DNA of 64,000 nt, from the NCBI GenBank assembly GCA_965224275.1, contig CBDCYR010000009.1, forward strand, positions 186,001 to 250,000. Reading direction: 5' to 3'. Positions 51,025 to 61,900 of the stretch are shown here, piece after piece. This stretch comes from CAUZWH01 sp965224275 (GTDB lineage Bacteria; Pseudomonadota; Alphaproteobacteria; SHVV01). Both the position numbers and the translations under genes were made by a program. The stretch's first letter is position 1, and each line of letters begins with the position of its first letter. Under the pieces are notes generated by a model. It saw only the letters and a list, made by a program, of their open reading frames with translations, was not told the origin of the DNA and did not search any database.

Positions 51025-52107
51025 ATGAATCTTGATCTCACAGCGCGTTACTACGGCAACGAACTTGGTGTTTGGATGGTTGCCGCCGCTGTCGGCTTGG
51101 CGGTGCTGGTCGCGCTTTATGTCGTCCGGCGATCGATCGGCCGTCGATTGCATCGTGTGGACGTCGATATCCGCAACGACTGGGCCGAAGCGGTGTATGT
51201 CAGCGTCATCCGAGGCGGCACATGGTTGCCAATAATTCTGGTAACCGCAGTCTACGCGGCAATCTATTTCCTCGAGTTGCCGCCAGCGTTGGACACCCTG
51301 GTCGATCGGGTCATCGTTATCGCCCTGCTGTTACAGACGGCGTTGTGGGGGTCTCGGTTTATCGGTGTGGGTATTGCCGATTACACGCGCCGGCGCCGCG
51401 CCGTCGATCCGTCGAGCGCGTCGGGGATTCACATCATCAGCGTTATCGCGCGTGCCGCATTGTGGGCTGTCGTCGCGCTGGTTGTACTCGACAATCTTGG
51501 CATCGACATTACGGCGCTGATCGCCGGGTTGGGTATTGGCGGCATTGCGATCGCACTGGCCGCGCAAAATATTCTCGGTGATCTGTTCTCTTCCCTATCG
51601 ATCATTTTGGACAAGCCGTTTGAAGCCGGCGACTTCGTCATCTTTGGCGCTGAGGCCGGCACGATCGAGCGGATCGGTATAAAAACGACACGGGTGCGGA
51701 GTCTCACGGGCGAGGAGATCGTGGTATCAAACTCCGATTTATTATCGGCCCGCATTCGCAACTTCAGGCGCATGAACGAACGCCGCGGTCAGTTCGTTTT
51801 GGGTGTCGAATACGGGACCTCGATCGACAAACTTGAGCGCATCCCGAATATCATTCGTGAGATCATCGACCAGCATCCGACCACCAGATTTGACCGGGTT
51901 CATTTCAAGGAATACGGCGATTTCTCACTGAATTTCGAGACCGTGTATTACGTCAATAGCCGCGAGTATCAGGTCTTTATGGATACCGTTCAGGACATTA
52001 ATTTCAGTATCTACAGGGCATTTACCGACGCCGGCATCGAGTTTGCGTTCCCAACCCAAACGCTGCATTTCATTAAGGACCCGATCGAGCGAACCGGCGC
52101 TGTTTAG
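51025..52107 (+). CDS. MscS-family mechanosensitive channel
   Basis: A 360-residue small-conductance mechanosensitive channel. Four to five membrane helices precede the pore helix TM3 (LIAGLGIGGIAIALAAQNIL) and the beta domain (DLFSSLSIILDKPFEAGDFV). The cytosolic vestibule includes GIKTTRVRSLTGEEIVVSNSDLLS. These open under membrane tension and release solutes on osmotic downshift. It is followed by an ABC-2 permease 50 bp later, but there is no evidence that they work together. Confidence 0.93.
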   Translation: MNLDLTARYYGNELGVWMVAAAVGLAVLVALYVVRRSIGRRLHRVDVDIRNDWAEAVYVSVIRGGTWLPIILVTAVYAAIYFLELPPALDTLVDRVIVIALLLQTALWGSRFIGVGIADYTRRRRAVDPSSASGIHIISVIARAALWAVVALVVLDNLGIDITALIAGLGIGGIAIALAAQNILGDLFSSLSIILDKPFEAGDFVIFGAEAGTIERIGIKTTRVRSLTGEEIVVSNSDLLSARIRNFRRMNERRGQFVLGVEYGTSIDKLERIPNIIREIIDQHPTTRFDRVHFKEYGDFSLNFETVYYVNSREYQVFMDTVQDINFSIYRAFTDAGIEFAFPTQTLHFIKDPIERTGAV

Positions 52108-52156
52108 CTCGGTTCAGCAAGAAACCTTAAGTCTTCACGTTAATTCGAGGAAAGTC

Positions 52157-52966
52157 ATGGCGATCACTGCAAGTAACTTTCGTCCGGTGCGGCAGTTTGG
52201 GGCGATAAATTGGCTCGGCGTCTACACCCTTTATGCCAAAGAAGTGCAGCGCTACCTCAAAATTGCCGGCCAAACCGTGTTCGCGCCCATGGTGACGAGC
52301 CTGCTGTTTCTTGCCGTGTTCTCACTGGCACTCGGCAGAGCCGCCCAAACCATTCACGGAACACCCTACCTTGTCTATCTTGCACCTGGCCTGATCGTTA
52401 TGGCGGTGATGCAGAATTCCTTCGCCAATACGTCATCGTCGATGATCGTTGCCAAGATTCAGGGCACCGTCGTCGATGTGCTCATGCCACCGCTCAGCGC
52501 CGGAGAACTGACCTTTGCATTCGTCATCAGTGGTGCCACACGTGGCCTGATGGTCGCGATAGCGGTGCTGATCGGAATGGCGTTCTTCGTTCCGATTCGG
52601 TTTCACGATATCGGCGCGATCGTCTTTTTTACGTTGGCGGCTTCATTGGTGATGTCGTTGATCGGGCTCATTGTCGGGATCTGGGCCGAGAAGTTCGACA
52701 ACATCGCCTTCATCACCAATTTCGTGATTATGCCGCTGTCGTTCCTGTCAGGGACTTTCTACTCGATCGATCGCCTACCGGGAATTTGGCAGACTTTCCT
52801 GCATGTTAATCCGTTTTTCTACATGATCGACGGGCTGCGCTACGGCTTTATCGGCCGTGCCGAAAGCTCGTTGTGGGTTGGGACAATCGGTCTTGTGACG
52901 CTGATTGCGATTCTTTGGACCGCGAGTTACGTCATGTTTGTTCGCGGCTATAAGCTAAAGGCGTAA
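52157..52966 (+). CDS. ABC-2 type transporter permease
   Basis: A 269-residue permease with about six membrane segments and ABC-2 features: LYAKEVQRYLKIAGQTVFAP, YLVYLAPGLIVMAVMQNSFA, DVLMPPLSAGELTFAFVISG and the signature NIAFITNFVIMPLSFLSGTF...FLHVNPFFYMIDGLRYGFIG. I chose the ATG at 52157, preceded by GAGGAAAG. No ATP-binding partner is adjacent in this window, so the partner gene must lie elsewhere. Family members export polysaccharides, drugs or lipids; the substrate cannot be told. Confidence 0.9.
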   Translation: MAITASNFRPVRQFGAINWLGVYTLYAKEVQRYLKIAGQTVFAPMVTSLLFLAVFSLALGRAAQTIHGTPYLVYLAPGLIVMAVMQNSFANTSSSMIVAKIQGTVVDVLMPPLSAGELTFAFVISGATRGLMVAIAVLIGMAFFVPIRFHDIGAIVFFTLAASLVMSLIGLIVGIWAEKFDNIAFITNFVIMPLSFLSGTFYSIDRLPGIWQTFLHVNPFFYMIDGLRYGFIGRAESSLWVGTIGLVTLIAILWTASYVMFVRGYKLKA

Positions 52967-53075
52967 TTTCCTAAGCCAAGCTGATTGGCAACGCTGAGAA
53001 ATTGACGCCCGATAGGGCTGTCACCATACTCACGGGCATCCGTTGCAGTTCACGAAACGATGAGTGGTGAGCGAC

Positions 53076-54251
53076 ATGACCTCGCCTGTTATGCCGACCT
53101 ATGCACGCGCCGACGTTGCTTTTGAGCGCGGTGAGGGCCCCTATCTGTTTACCGCCTCTGGTGAGCGTTATCTCGATTTCAGCTGTGGCATCGCGGTTAC
53201 GTCGTTGGGCCATTGCCACCCTCATCTGGTCGAAGCTCTCAAGGCTCAGGCAGAGAAGCTTTGGCACACCTCCAATCTGTATCGCATCGACGGTCAGGAG
53301 CGCCTCGCCGAGCGTTTGGTGGCGCACAGCTTCGCCGAAACCGTGTTTTTCGGAAACTCCGGCGCCGAAGCGCTCGAATGCAGCATCAAGCTCGCGCGCA
53401 AATACCAAAGCGCGATCGGCGCGCCGGAACGCTATCGCGTCCTCACGTTTGAAGGCGCGTTTCATGGGCGCACGCTCGCCACGCTCGCGGCTGGCGGGCA
53501 GGAGAAGCATCTCGAAGGTTTTGGGCCCGTCGTCGAGGGTTTCGATCAAGTCGATTGGGGCGACGTTGCGGCCGCTCGCGACGCGATTGGTGAGCATACC
53601 GCTGCAATTCTTGTCGAACCGATCGAAGGCGAAAGCGGTGTGCGCATGCCGGCGAAGAATTTTCTTCAAGATCTCCGATCGCTGGCGGACGAGCACGGCG
53701 TGTTGTTGATGCTCGACGAAGTACAGACGGGCATGGGGCGGACCGGCAGATTCCTCGCGCACGAGCATTGGGGCATAACCCCAGACGTGGCGGCGATCGC
53801 CAAAGCCCTTGGCGGCGGCTTTCCGATCGGTGCCTGCCTGGCGACCGCAACCGCGGCGCAGGGAATGATCGCTGGAACCCATGGCTCGACGTTCGGGGGA
53901 AATCCACTTGCCGTCGCGGCAGCGAATGCTGTGCTCGACGTCATGTTGGCAGACGGGTTCTTCGACCACGTCGAAACCATGCACCAGAAACTTATCGAGG
54001 GTGTTGATGGCATTGCCCGCCGCTACCAGGGTGTCATTGCCGAGGTACGCGGCCTTGGCATGTTAATCGGCATGCGCTGCGTCGGACCTAACGCCGATCT
54101 TGTGGCGGCGCTACGCGAGCGCGAGATGCTTGTGGTGCCTGCTGGCGACAACGTCGTGCGGTTGCTGCCGCCGCTGATCATCGGCGAGAGCCATATCAAC
54201 GAGGCGCTTGAGAAATTGGCTGATGCGTGCGCGGAGATCGCTGCAAAATGA
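53076..54251 (+). CDS. argD: Acetylornithine aminotransferase
   Basis: A 391-residue PLP enzyme that makes N-acetylornithine in arginine synthesis (a 395-residue form would start at GTG 53064). Signatures: YLDFSCGIAVTSLGHCHPHL, FFGNSGAEALECSIKLARKY, FEGAFHGRTLATLAAGGQEK, LLMLDEVQTGMGRTGRFLAH and the PLP-lysine in PDVAAIAKALGGGFPIGACL, then GTHGSTFGGNPLAVAAANAV. It overlaps argF by 4 bp (ATGA) and both are followed by hslO with the same kind of overlap, an argD-argF-hslO operon. Confidence 0.96.
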   Translation: MTSPVMPTYARADVAFERGEGPYLFTASGERYLDFSCGIAVTSLGHCHPHLVEALKAQAEKLWHTSNLYRIDGQERLAERLVAHSFAETVFFGNSGAEALECSIKLARKYQSAIGAPERYRVLTFEGAFHGRTLATLAAGGQEKHLEGFGPVVEGFDQVDWGDVAAARDAIGEHTAAILVEPIEGESGVRMPAKNFLQDLRSLADEHGVLLMLDEVQTGMGRTGRFLAHEHWGITPDVAAIAKALGGGFPIGACLATATAAQGMIAGTHGSTFGGNPLAVAAANAVLDVMLADGFFDHVETMHQKLIEGVDGIARRYQGVIAEVRGLGMLIGMRCVGPNADLVAALREREMLVVPAGDNVVRLLPPLIIGESHINEALEKLADACAEIAAK

Positions 54252-55159
54252 ACCCACCGCGCCATTTTCTCGACCTTGACGCGCTCGATACCAACACCCT
54301 TCGAAATATCCTGCAGAGCGCCGAGCAATCGCGCGCGCAGGGCGCGCTGGGCGGCGAACAACCGCTCGCGGGTCGGGTTCTCGCGTTGATCTTTGAATCA
54401 CCGTCGACCCGAACCCGCGTGTCCTTCGAAGTCGCCATGCGCCAGCTTGGCGGCCAAACCGTTTTCCTGCGCGGCGAGGAGATGCAGTTAGGTCGCGGAG
54501 AAACGGTTGCCGACACCGCGCGGGTGTTATCGCGCTACGTCGACGCAATCATGATCCGTGCCCAGCACCACGACATGCTACTGGAGTTGGCTGAATATGC
54601 CGATGTGCCGGTGATAAACGGCCTTACGGACAACACACATCCGTGCCAGTTGATGGCCGACGTCTTGACGTTCGAACAACACCGCGGGTCGATTGCCGGC
54701 AAGACCGTCGCATGGACCGGCGACGGCAATAACGTCGCTAGGTCTTGGATCCATGCCGCCGTCCGGTTTGACTTCGAACTTCAGATGGCCTGCCCAGAGG
54801 GGCTTCGCCCGCCGTCCGCGGTGCTTGATTGGGCGCGCGACGAGGGTGGCCGGGTGACGCTTCATGATGATCCTGAAGCCGCCGTCGAAGGTGTCGATTG
54901 CGTTGTAACCGATGCCTGGGTGTCGATGGGGGATGACCCGGCCCAGGATCGCCATAACCTGCTGGCGGCATATCAGGTTAACGAGCGGTTGATGGCACGC
55001 GCTGACCCGGACGCCGTATTTATGCATTGCCTGCCGGCGCATCGCGGCGAAGAGGTAACCGGCGGCGTTATTGATGGCCCGCAATCGATTGTATGGGACG
55101 AGGCTGAGAACCGGCTTCATGCTCAAAAAGCAATTCTCGCTTGGTGCTTCGAAACGTGA
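54248..55159 (+). CDS. argF: Ornithine carbamoyltransferase
   Basis: A 303-residue enzyme that makes citrulline from ornithine and carbamoyl phosphate. Carbamoyl-phosphate binding SPSTRTRVSFEVAMRQLGG, NGLTDNTHPCQLMADVLT, TGDGNNVARSWIHAAVRFDF and the ornithine loop DAWVSMGDD and HCLPAHRGEEV are present. I chose the ATG at 54248, which overlaps the argD stop by 4 bp. The stop TGA overlaps the GTG start of hslO. Confidence 0.97.
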   Translation: MNPPRHFLDLDALDTNTLRNILQSAEQSRAQGALGGEQPLAGRVLALIFESPSTRTRVSFEVAMRQLGGQTVFLRGEEMQLGRGETVADTARVLSRYVDAIMIRAQHHDMLLELAEYADVPVINGLTDNTHPCQLMADVLTFEQHRGSIAGKTVAWTGDGNNVARSWIHAAVRFDFELQMACPEGLRPPSAVLDWARDEGGRVTLHDDPEAAVEGVDCVVTDAWVSMGDDPAQDRHNLLAAYQVNERLMARADPDAVFMHCLPAHRGEEVTGGVIDGPQSIVWDEAENRLHAQKAILAWCFET

Positions 55160-56109
55160 GTGGATCCGCAGAACCGATCGACGTGCAGGACGACTTCACG
55201 CTGCCGTTTCAGGTTGATGCGCTAGACCTCCGCGGACGGGTCGTCAGATTGGGGCCGGCAATCGATGCGATGCTCTCTCAGCACGATTATCCCGAACCGG
55301 TTGCTAACATGTTGGGTGAACTTGTGGTTGCGACAGCACTGCTGGCCGGAGCCCTGAAGTTCGACGGCATTCTAACCACCCAAATAAAAAGCGACGGTCC
55401 GATTGGCCTTATCGTCGTCGATTTCAAAACGCCTGGATATTTGCGGGCTTACGCACGATTCGATGAAATTGAGGTGGCCAACGCCATCTCGGTCGCGGCG
55501 CGTTATGGCAATCCGGTTCAGTGCTTTCTCGGCCGGGGAAATCTCGCGATAACCGTGGATCAGGGTCCGGATACCGAACGCTACCAGGGAATGGTCGAGC
55601 TGATCGGCAAAACTCTGCTCGACTGCGTCCATCACTATCTCAAGCAATCCGAACAACACAATGCCTTGATGCGCGTTGCCGTCAAAGCTCCAGATATCGC
55701 ATTCGCCGATCCCGGTTGGCGCGCGGGCGGACTAATGGTTCAGCACATGCCGGGATTACTTGCCGGCCGCCTACAGGATGAGCGTATCCAAGATGAACAT
55801 CTCGACCTTTGGACACGCGCCGAAGCATTGGCGTCGAGCACGCGGCAGGATGAACTCGTGGACCCCTCACTCGGACCGGACGCGTTGTTATGGCGCTTGT
55901 TTCACCTCGATGGTGTGCGGGTGTTTCAACCGGCGACGCTTGAAAACAAATGCCGGTGCGGTCGCGATCGAATCCTCGGGGTGATGTCATCGTTTCCAGC
56001 CGACGAATTGGAATCGATGGTGGTGGATGAAAAAATCGAAGTCACTTGCGAATTCTGCAACCGAAAGTACGACTTCACTTTGTCTGAGATCACGACCCAT
56101 GCCGGCTGA
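55156..56109 (+). CDS. hslO: Redox-regulated chaperone Hsp33
   Basis: Hsp33 (317 aa) is a holdase chaperone activated by oxidation. The GTG at 55156 overlaps the argF stop (GTGA). The N-terminal domain includes VRLGPAIDAMLSQHDYPEPV and LKFDGILTTQIKSDGPIGLI. The C-terminal redox switch has four zinc-binding cysteines in NKCRCGRDRI and VTCEFCNRKYDF, in C-x-C and C-x2-C spacing. Co-transcription with argD-argF is a recurrent alphaproteobacterial arrangement. Confidence 0.96.
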   Translation: MSGSAEPIDVQDDFTLPFQVDALDLRGRVVRLGPAIDAMLSQHDYPEPVANMLGELVVATALLAGALKFDGILTTQIKSDGPIGLIVVDFKTPGYLRAYARFDEIEVANAISVAARYGNPVQCFLGRGNLAITVDQGPDTERYQGMVELIGKTLLDCVHHYLKQSEQHNALMRVAVKAPDIAFADPGWRAGGLMVQHMPGLLAGRLQDERIQDEHLDLWTRAEALASSTRQDELVDPSLGPDALLWRLFHLDGVRVFQPATLENKCRCGRDRILGVMSSFPADELESMVVDEKIEVTCEFCNRKYDFTLSEITTHAG

Positions 56110-56156
56110 AAATCAACGTTGCCCCCGCCAGCGGCCTCGCCCACAATGGTCGTGCG

Positions 56157-56771
56157 ATGAAAACCCAGTTGCGACCTTTCGTGCGCTCAAGCGTCGTCGT
56201 GATGGTGGCGGTGCTCGTGGTAAGCATTCTTGCCGCGTGCGAAGCAAGCCCCACCAAACCAGCTACGCCCGAGCTGACCTACTCGAACCTAGGTTCCATC
56301 CGGCTCGACGTTGCCAAGATCGAAATCATTGATGAGTATCTCCCGCCGCTAAAGCGTCCCAATGTCGAGCACGAGTTTCCCATCTCTCCGTCCGAAGCCG
56401 TGCAACGCTGGGCGCGCGATCGATTGGTCGCAGGTGGACGGGAAAGAACCGCTCGCTTCATCATTCGCACGGCCGATGTGCGGGAGATTGCGCTCAAGAA
56501 GAAAACCGGCCTTCGCGGATTACTGACCTCGGATCAATCCGAGCGCTACGAGGGCCGTGTCACCGTTGTTCTTGAGATTCGATCTACCCGTGGCTTCCGG
56601 GACGCATTCGCCGAAGCGACTTCGGAGCACTCTCGGACCATCACCGAGAACGCAAGCCTTAACCAGCGCGAACAGCTATTTTTCGAAATAACGGAACGGC
56701 TGGTCAGCGATCTCAACGCCGAGATCGAGGAACAAATCGCGGCGCATCTGGCGCCCTACCGACTCCTTTAG
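56157..56771 (+). CDS. Putative lipoprotein, function unknown
   Basis: A 204-residue protein with a signal peptide and lipobox (VLVVSILAACE). The mature part is mixed alpha/beta (LGSIRLDVAKIEIIDEYLPP, AVQRWARDRLVAGGRERTAR, RFIIRTADVREIALKKKTGL, GRVTVVLEIRSTRGFRDAFA) and resembles uncharacterised alphaproteobacterial lipoproteins with an LptE-like or DUF-type fold, but I cannot name a family. It lies 47 bp after hslO on the same strand and may share its transcript. Confidence 0.7.
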   Translation: MKTQLRPFVRSSVVVMVAVLVVSILAACEASPTKPATPELTYSNLGSIRLDVAKIEIIDEYLPPLKRPNVEHEFPISPSEAVQRWARDRLVAGGRERTARFIIRTADVREIALKKKTGLRGLLTSDQSERYEGRVTVVLEIRSTRGFRDAFAEATSEHSRTITENASLNQREQLFFEITERLVSDLNAEIEEQIAAHLAPYRLL

Positions 56772-56895
56772 CCCAGATCCAAGGCGACTCCTTAGATTTT
56801 TCGGACTCCGTCGGTTCGAAACCCGCGTCAATTGATAAGGGGTTGCCGATCGGCGATACACTCCCCATATTAATTCAAACGACCGACCGAAAAAT

Positions 56896-57678
56896 ATGCC
56901 CACTGGTTCCTCACCCTCACCTCGATACGACGTCAAAGCGAGACACGCGGGCGCAGGTGGCGCGGATTTGGAGCCCCACCGATTGCCATTGCATAAACGG
57001 GGCCGCCCCCAGGGCAGCGGCACCGATGCGCGTGAACGTCTCCTGGAGGCCGCGGGCAGGTTGTTCGCTGAACGCGGTTACGCCAGCGTGTCGACTCGAG
57101 AAGTCGCAAAATCGGCGCACGTAAATCTGTCCGCTATCAACTATCACTTTGGCAGCAAGCGCGCGCTTTACCGTTCGGTCATCGAAACCCTGGTCGCCGA
57201 CCTCGAACCCCGACGTTCAGCGCTTGTCGTGCTGCTCTCCCAAGCGGTCGAGGCTGCCAACGGGGATCGTGCCAAATTGGCCGCGGTGGCTCGTAGGTTT
57301 GTTCAGGGTGTACTCGGCTTCATGCTGGGCGACGACATGCCGAGTTGGCACATGCAACTGATTCTTCGCGAGGTCAATCAACCCGCGATCGGTTTCGATC
57401 TTATCCTTGAGGGGCATCTCAATCCGCTGCATGACGCGATTGCCCAGTTGGTCGGCGCGGCAACCGGTCAGGATCCGCTGAGTGCTTCGAGTCGGCTGTT
57501 AACGCAGTCGGTTGTTGGCATGTGCCTTTCATTCGGACCCGTGCGCTCGGTCGTACTGGCGCGCCTCGAGTGGGACCAATACACGCCTGAACGCATCGCC
57601 CAGGTAGTTGCGGTGGTGGCACCGGCGGTGGTGCGCGCGCTCGGTCTCGATTCCCACGAAGCGTCGGTGGCGTCCTGA
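56896..57678 (+). CDS. TetR-family regulator (CecR/YbiH-like)
   Basis: A 260-residue TetR repressor with a 35-residue N-terminal extension. The DNA-binding helices are ARERLLEAAGRLFAERGYAS, VSTREVAKSAHVNLSAINYH and FGSKRALYRSVIETLV. The C-terminal domain is the DUF1956/CecR type (LGDDMPSWHMQLILREVNQP, FDLILEGHLNPLHDAIAQLV). Its stop overlaps the start of the efflux adaptor gene by 1 bp (TGATG), so it is in the operon it probably controls. The inducer is unknown. Confidence 0.92.
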   Translation: MPTGSSPSPRYDVKARHAGAGGADLEPHRLPLHKRGRPQGSGTDARERLLEAAGRLFAERGYASVSTREVAKSAHVNLSAINYHFGSKRALYRSVIETLVADLEPRRSALVVLLSQAVEAANGDRAKLAAVARRFVQGVLGFMLGDDMPSWHMQLILREVNQPAIGFDLILEGHLNPLHDAIAQLVGAATGQDPLSASSRLLTQSVVGMCLSFGPVRSVVLARLEWDQYTPERIAQVVAVVAPAVVRALGLDSHEASVAS

Positions 57679-58916
57679 TGAACCGACTGCGTCGTATCCT
57701 CCTTCCGGTCGCGGTTATTGGCGTTGCCGTCGTCGTCGCGGGGTTCCTAGCGGGGACGCGCCCCGAGCTTGATCGTCAACCCGCCCAGGAAAGGATTTGG
57801 CCGGTTGCGGCGGTCGAGGTTGACCACACCAACGTCCAGCCGGCGTTTCGTGTTTATGGCGAAGTCGTCGCCGGACGCGAGGTCGAGCTACGGGCGCTTG
57901 TCGCCGGTATTGTCGTCGAGACGAGCCTTGCATTGGTAGAGGGTGGTCTCTTAAAAAAGGGCGAGCTTATTCTGGCAATCGACGAGTTCGATTTCCGCGC
58001 GACGCTCGACGAGAAACGCGCCCAACTACGTGAGGCGCGGGCCAAGCTCAGCGAAGTCGATGCACGTCACCGCGGCAATCAGGAATCTCTTGGTTGGGAT
58101 CGGCAGGAACTCGATCTCCTGCAGCGCGACTACGATCGCGCCGAGAAACTACGCACCCGCGGCAACGTCTCGGAAAAATTTCTCGACAATGCGCGCATGG
58201 CGCTCATGAACCAGCGTCGAGCCGTTGTGAACGACGAAACCAATGTTGCGACCGAAGCAGCGCGCCAAGAACAGCAACGCGCCATTATCCAGCGTCTAGA
58301 GGTGTCGGTTTACCAGGCCCAACGCGATCTCGCGGAAACTAAACTGTTCGCGCCGTTTGACGGGTTTCTCCATTCCGTCGCGGCAGCCAACGGCAAACGG
58401 CTAAGTGTCAACGACCGCGTCGCGACGTTGGTCGACGCAGATCGACTCGACGTTCGCCTCCATCTCTCGAACATGCAGTTTGGCCGCCTCGTGGCGAGCG
58501 GTGAAAAACCTGAGGGTCGAGCTGTCAAACTTGCCTGGCAGGTCGGTGAGCAACGCTTCGACTTTGACGCGATGATCGAGCGAATCGGCGCTCGAATCGA
58601 TGCCACCACCGGCGGCGTCGAGCTTTTCGCGCGTATCCGCAGCGGTGGCCTTAATGGCCGGTTGCGGCCAGGCGCCTTTGTCGATGTTCACTTACCGGAA
58701 CGCCGCTACGCCGACGTTGTTCCGGTTCCCGAAACCGCGCTTCACGGTGATGCCGTGTTCTTGATTGTCGAGGATCGGCTCGAAGCACGGGTCGTTGAGG
58801 TGGTCGCGACAGACGGCACCTCGGTGCTTTTGCGGGGAGACCTTACCGACGGCGAAAAAATCGTCACCACGCGTTTTCCCGAGATCGCAGCCGGTCTAAA
58901 GGTCGAGGTACGCTGA
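57678..58916 (+). CDS. RND efflux periplasmic adaptor (HlyD/AcrA family)
   Basis: A 412-residue membrane-fusion protein. An N-terminal membrane anchor (ILLPVAVIGVAVVVAGFLAG) is followed by the lipoyl half-motif VAGREVELRALVAGIVVETS, a long coiled-coil hairpin (about residues 115-215), the second lipoyl half (AETKLFAPFDGFLHSVAAAN) and beta-barrel and membrane-proximal domains (RLRPGAFVDVHLPERRYADV). It links the RND pump to an outer-membrane channel; no TolC homologue is adjacent. It lies 2 bp upstream of the pump gene. Confidence 0.94.
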   Translation: MNRLRRILLPVAVIGVAVVVAGFLAGTRPELDRQPAQERIWPVAAVEVDHTNVQPAFRVYGEVVAGREVELRALVAGIVVETSLALVEGGLLKKGELILAIDEFDFRATLDEKRAQLREARAKLSEVDARHRGNQESLGWDRQELDLLQRDYDRAEKLRTRGNVSEKFLDNARMALMNQRRAVVNDETNVATEAARQEQQRAIIQRLEVSVYQAQRDLAETKLFAPFDGFLHSVAAANGKRLSVNDRVATLVDADRLDVRLHLSNMQFGRLVASGEKPEGRAVKLAWQVGEQRFDFDAMIERIGARIDATTGGVELFARIRSGGLNGRLRPGAFVDVHLPERRYADVVPVPETALHGDAVFLIVEDRLEARVVEVVATDGTSVLLRGDLTDGEKIVTTRFPEIAAGLKVEVR

Positions 58917-58918
58917 CC

Positions 58919-61900
58919 ATGGCGTCCGGAGGCGTCATCGGGCTATTCGTACGTCATCGCAATGCTTCCAACCTGCTAATGGTTGGGATGATGGTCGCGG
59001 GCTTGTTCGCCCTCGGCAAGCTCAACACGCAATTCTTTCCGACGATCGGCATCGATTTTATCCGTGTTGCAATTGCCTGGCCGGGGGCCAGTGCTGCCGA
59101 TGTCGAAAGCAACATCGTCAACGCGCTGGATCGCGAGGTGCGTCATCTCGACTCGGTAAAACGGGTTATTTCGTTTGCCCGCGAGGGCCTGGCATCGGTG
59201 TTGGTTGAGTTCGAAACGGGCGCCAGCATGAATACGGCCTATGCCAACGTCGAGGCCGCGGTCAGCCGAATTACGACATTTCCAGACAATAGTGAAGAAC
59301 CGCAGATTCAACGCGTGATCCGATACGACACGATCTCCAGAATCGTTATTTCAGGTGATATCGGGGAAGCGGCGCTTAAGGGCTTGGCCAAGCGCGTGCG
59401 CGACGACCTCATTGCCCGCGGCATCGACCAGGTCGGGCTGTTTGGCGCCCGTAGTGACGAGCTGTGGGCGGAGGTGCACCCAAGGACGTTGCGGCAGCTT
59501 GATTTGTCGCTCGGCGATATTGCGCGGCGCATCAGGGAGAGTTCGCAGGATGCGCCTTCGGGCACACTCGGCGGTGCGCTGGAGAAACAAATTCGAAGCC
59601 TTGGGTTGGCCAAGGATGCGCGCGCGGTAGGCGCCATTGAGATTCGCGCAACGGAACGGGGAGAAAAGGTCTATCTGCGCGACATCGCGCGATTGAGCGA
59701 CAATTTCGCCGAAGATGACCCGATTGGAATCCGCAACGGCCGACGGGCGATTGAGTTGCACGTGCAGCGCGCGACGAGTGCGGACGCGCTGGAAGTTGCT
59801 GCAATCGTGGCCGCCTATACTTCAGAGATCAAAAGCACCCTGCCGCCAACGGTTCAACTCGAGACATTCGACGTCCAGGCCAGCTTGATTAGGGATCGTA
59901 TCAATCTGCTGTTGCGCAACGGATTGAGTGGACTTGTGCTGGTTCTGCTGGTGTTGTTTTTGTTTCTTCACGTGCGGGTTGCCCTGTGGGTCGCAATCGG
60001 CGTCCCCACGGCGTTTCTTGCAACCCTCGCCTTCATGCTCGCCAGCGGCCAGACCATCAACATGCTCAGCCTGTTCGCCCTGATTATGATGCTGGGGATC
60101 ATCGTCGATGATGCCATCGTCGTGGGTGAGCATTCCGCGGCGCTGCGCTCGCGGGGCCTGAGCCCGGCAGACGCTGCGGCCGGCGGCGCGCAACGCATGT
60201 TGGCCTCGGTGATGGCCGCCTCACTCACCACGATTGCGGCGTTCCTGCCGATTCTTATGATCAGCGACGTTATCGGTCAGGTGGTTCAGGCGATTCCGAT
60301 GGTCGTCGTAGCGGTTCTCGTTGCCAGCCTGATTGAGTGTTTTCTCGTCCTCCCCGGGCACATGCGCGCCTCGTTGCCCCGGGATGCGGCCAAGAATTCT
60401 CGCTTTCGCACTTGGTTCGATGACAATTTCGAACGCTTCCGCGACGGACCTTTTCGGCGTTTGGTCGAGCTCGCAGTGGCTTGGCGCTACACCACCGTTG
60501 CGGCCGCAATTGCGATGTTGATTCTCAGCCTTGGGATCGTCGTCGGCGGCCGTATTGGGTTTCAGTTTTTCCCGGCGCCGGAGACCGACACGATCTTTGC
60601 CAACGTCGTATTTGCCCCCGGCACGCCACGCCCAGTTACCGAAGCGATGCTTAAGGAACTCGAAGCCGCGATGCTGCGAACCGAAATCAAGCTCGGCGAT
60701 GGTAAAGGGAGCCTGGTGGCATCGAGTTTTGGACGCGTCGGCCAGTCGCAGGGCGAGCAATTCCGAACCGTTGCCGGCGATCATCTCGGAGGCGTTCATG
60801 CCGAGTTAATTCCCTCGGACCAGCGTGACGTTCGAACACCTGAATTTATCAATGCGTGGCGCGCCGAAGTGCGGGGTCTGGCAGGCCTTGAGCGGGTATC
60901 GGTCTTTGCCAAGCAGGTCGGTCCCCCAGGCCGTGAGCTCGATATCCGCCTTACCGGGGGCAGCGCCGACGCCTTGAAAAAGGCTTCCCTGGAGGTGCGT
61001 GATCTCCTCGGCCAATACCCGGGCGTGAGTGATCTTGAAGACGATCTTCCCTACGGTCGCAATGAAGTTCTAATGAGTGTAACGCCGCGCGGACGTGCAC
61101 TCGGTTTCACGACCGAAACCGTGTCGCGCCAAGTGCGCGATGCTTTCGAGGGGCGTATCGCCAAGAAGTTTGCGCGCGGCGACGAAGAAGTTACGGTACG
61201 CGTGCAATACGCCCGAGATGGTGTCGCATCGGACGCGCTGCGCGAGCTATATCTTCGCAGCCCCGGTGGTGCCGAAGTGCCGATCAGCGAAGTCGTGGCG
61301 TTTACCGAGAAAAGTGGATTCGCCAGGATTCGCCGCGAAGACGCGGTCCGACAAATTGCGGTGCTCGGTGAAATCGATGAAGCGGTGACGTCGGCCCAGG
61401 CAGTTCTAAGCTCGCTGGCCGAAAACGGACTCGAGCAAATCGCCACGCGTTACGGTTTAAGTTATCGATTTGCGGGCCGCGCCCAAGAGCAGGCGCAAAC
61501 GATTGCGGATATGAAACTCGGCGCCACAATCGCGCTCACCGCCATCTACATAATTCTTGCTTGGGTATTTGCAAGCTATGTACGGCCGTTTATCGTGATG
61601 GCGATTATTCCGTTTGGGCTGGTTGGCGCCATCATCGGCCATTTGGTGATGGGATACGATCTTACGGTACTCAGCATAATCTCTTTGCTCGGCCTATCGG
61701 GGATTTTGGTCAACGATTCGATCATCCTCGTCACTACAATCGAACGCCGTCATGCCGAGAATGAAGAGTTCTTCAGCGCTGTCGTCAATGGCACTCAGGA
61801 TCGCCTGCGCGCCGTGTTGCTCACCTCCTTAACGACCATTGGCGGCCTGTTGCCGTTGCTGTTCGAGACCAGCCTGCAGGCGCGTTTTATGATTCCGATG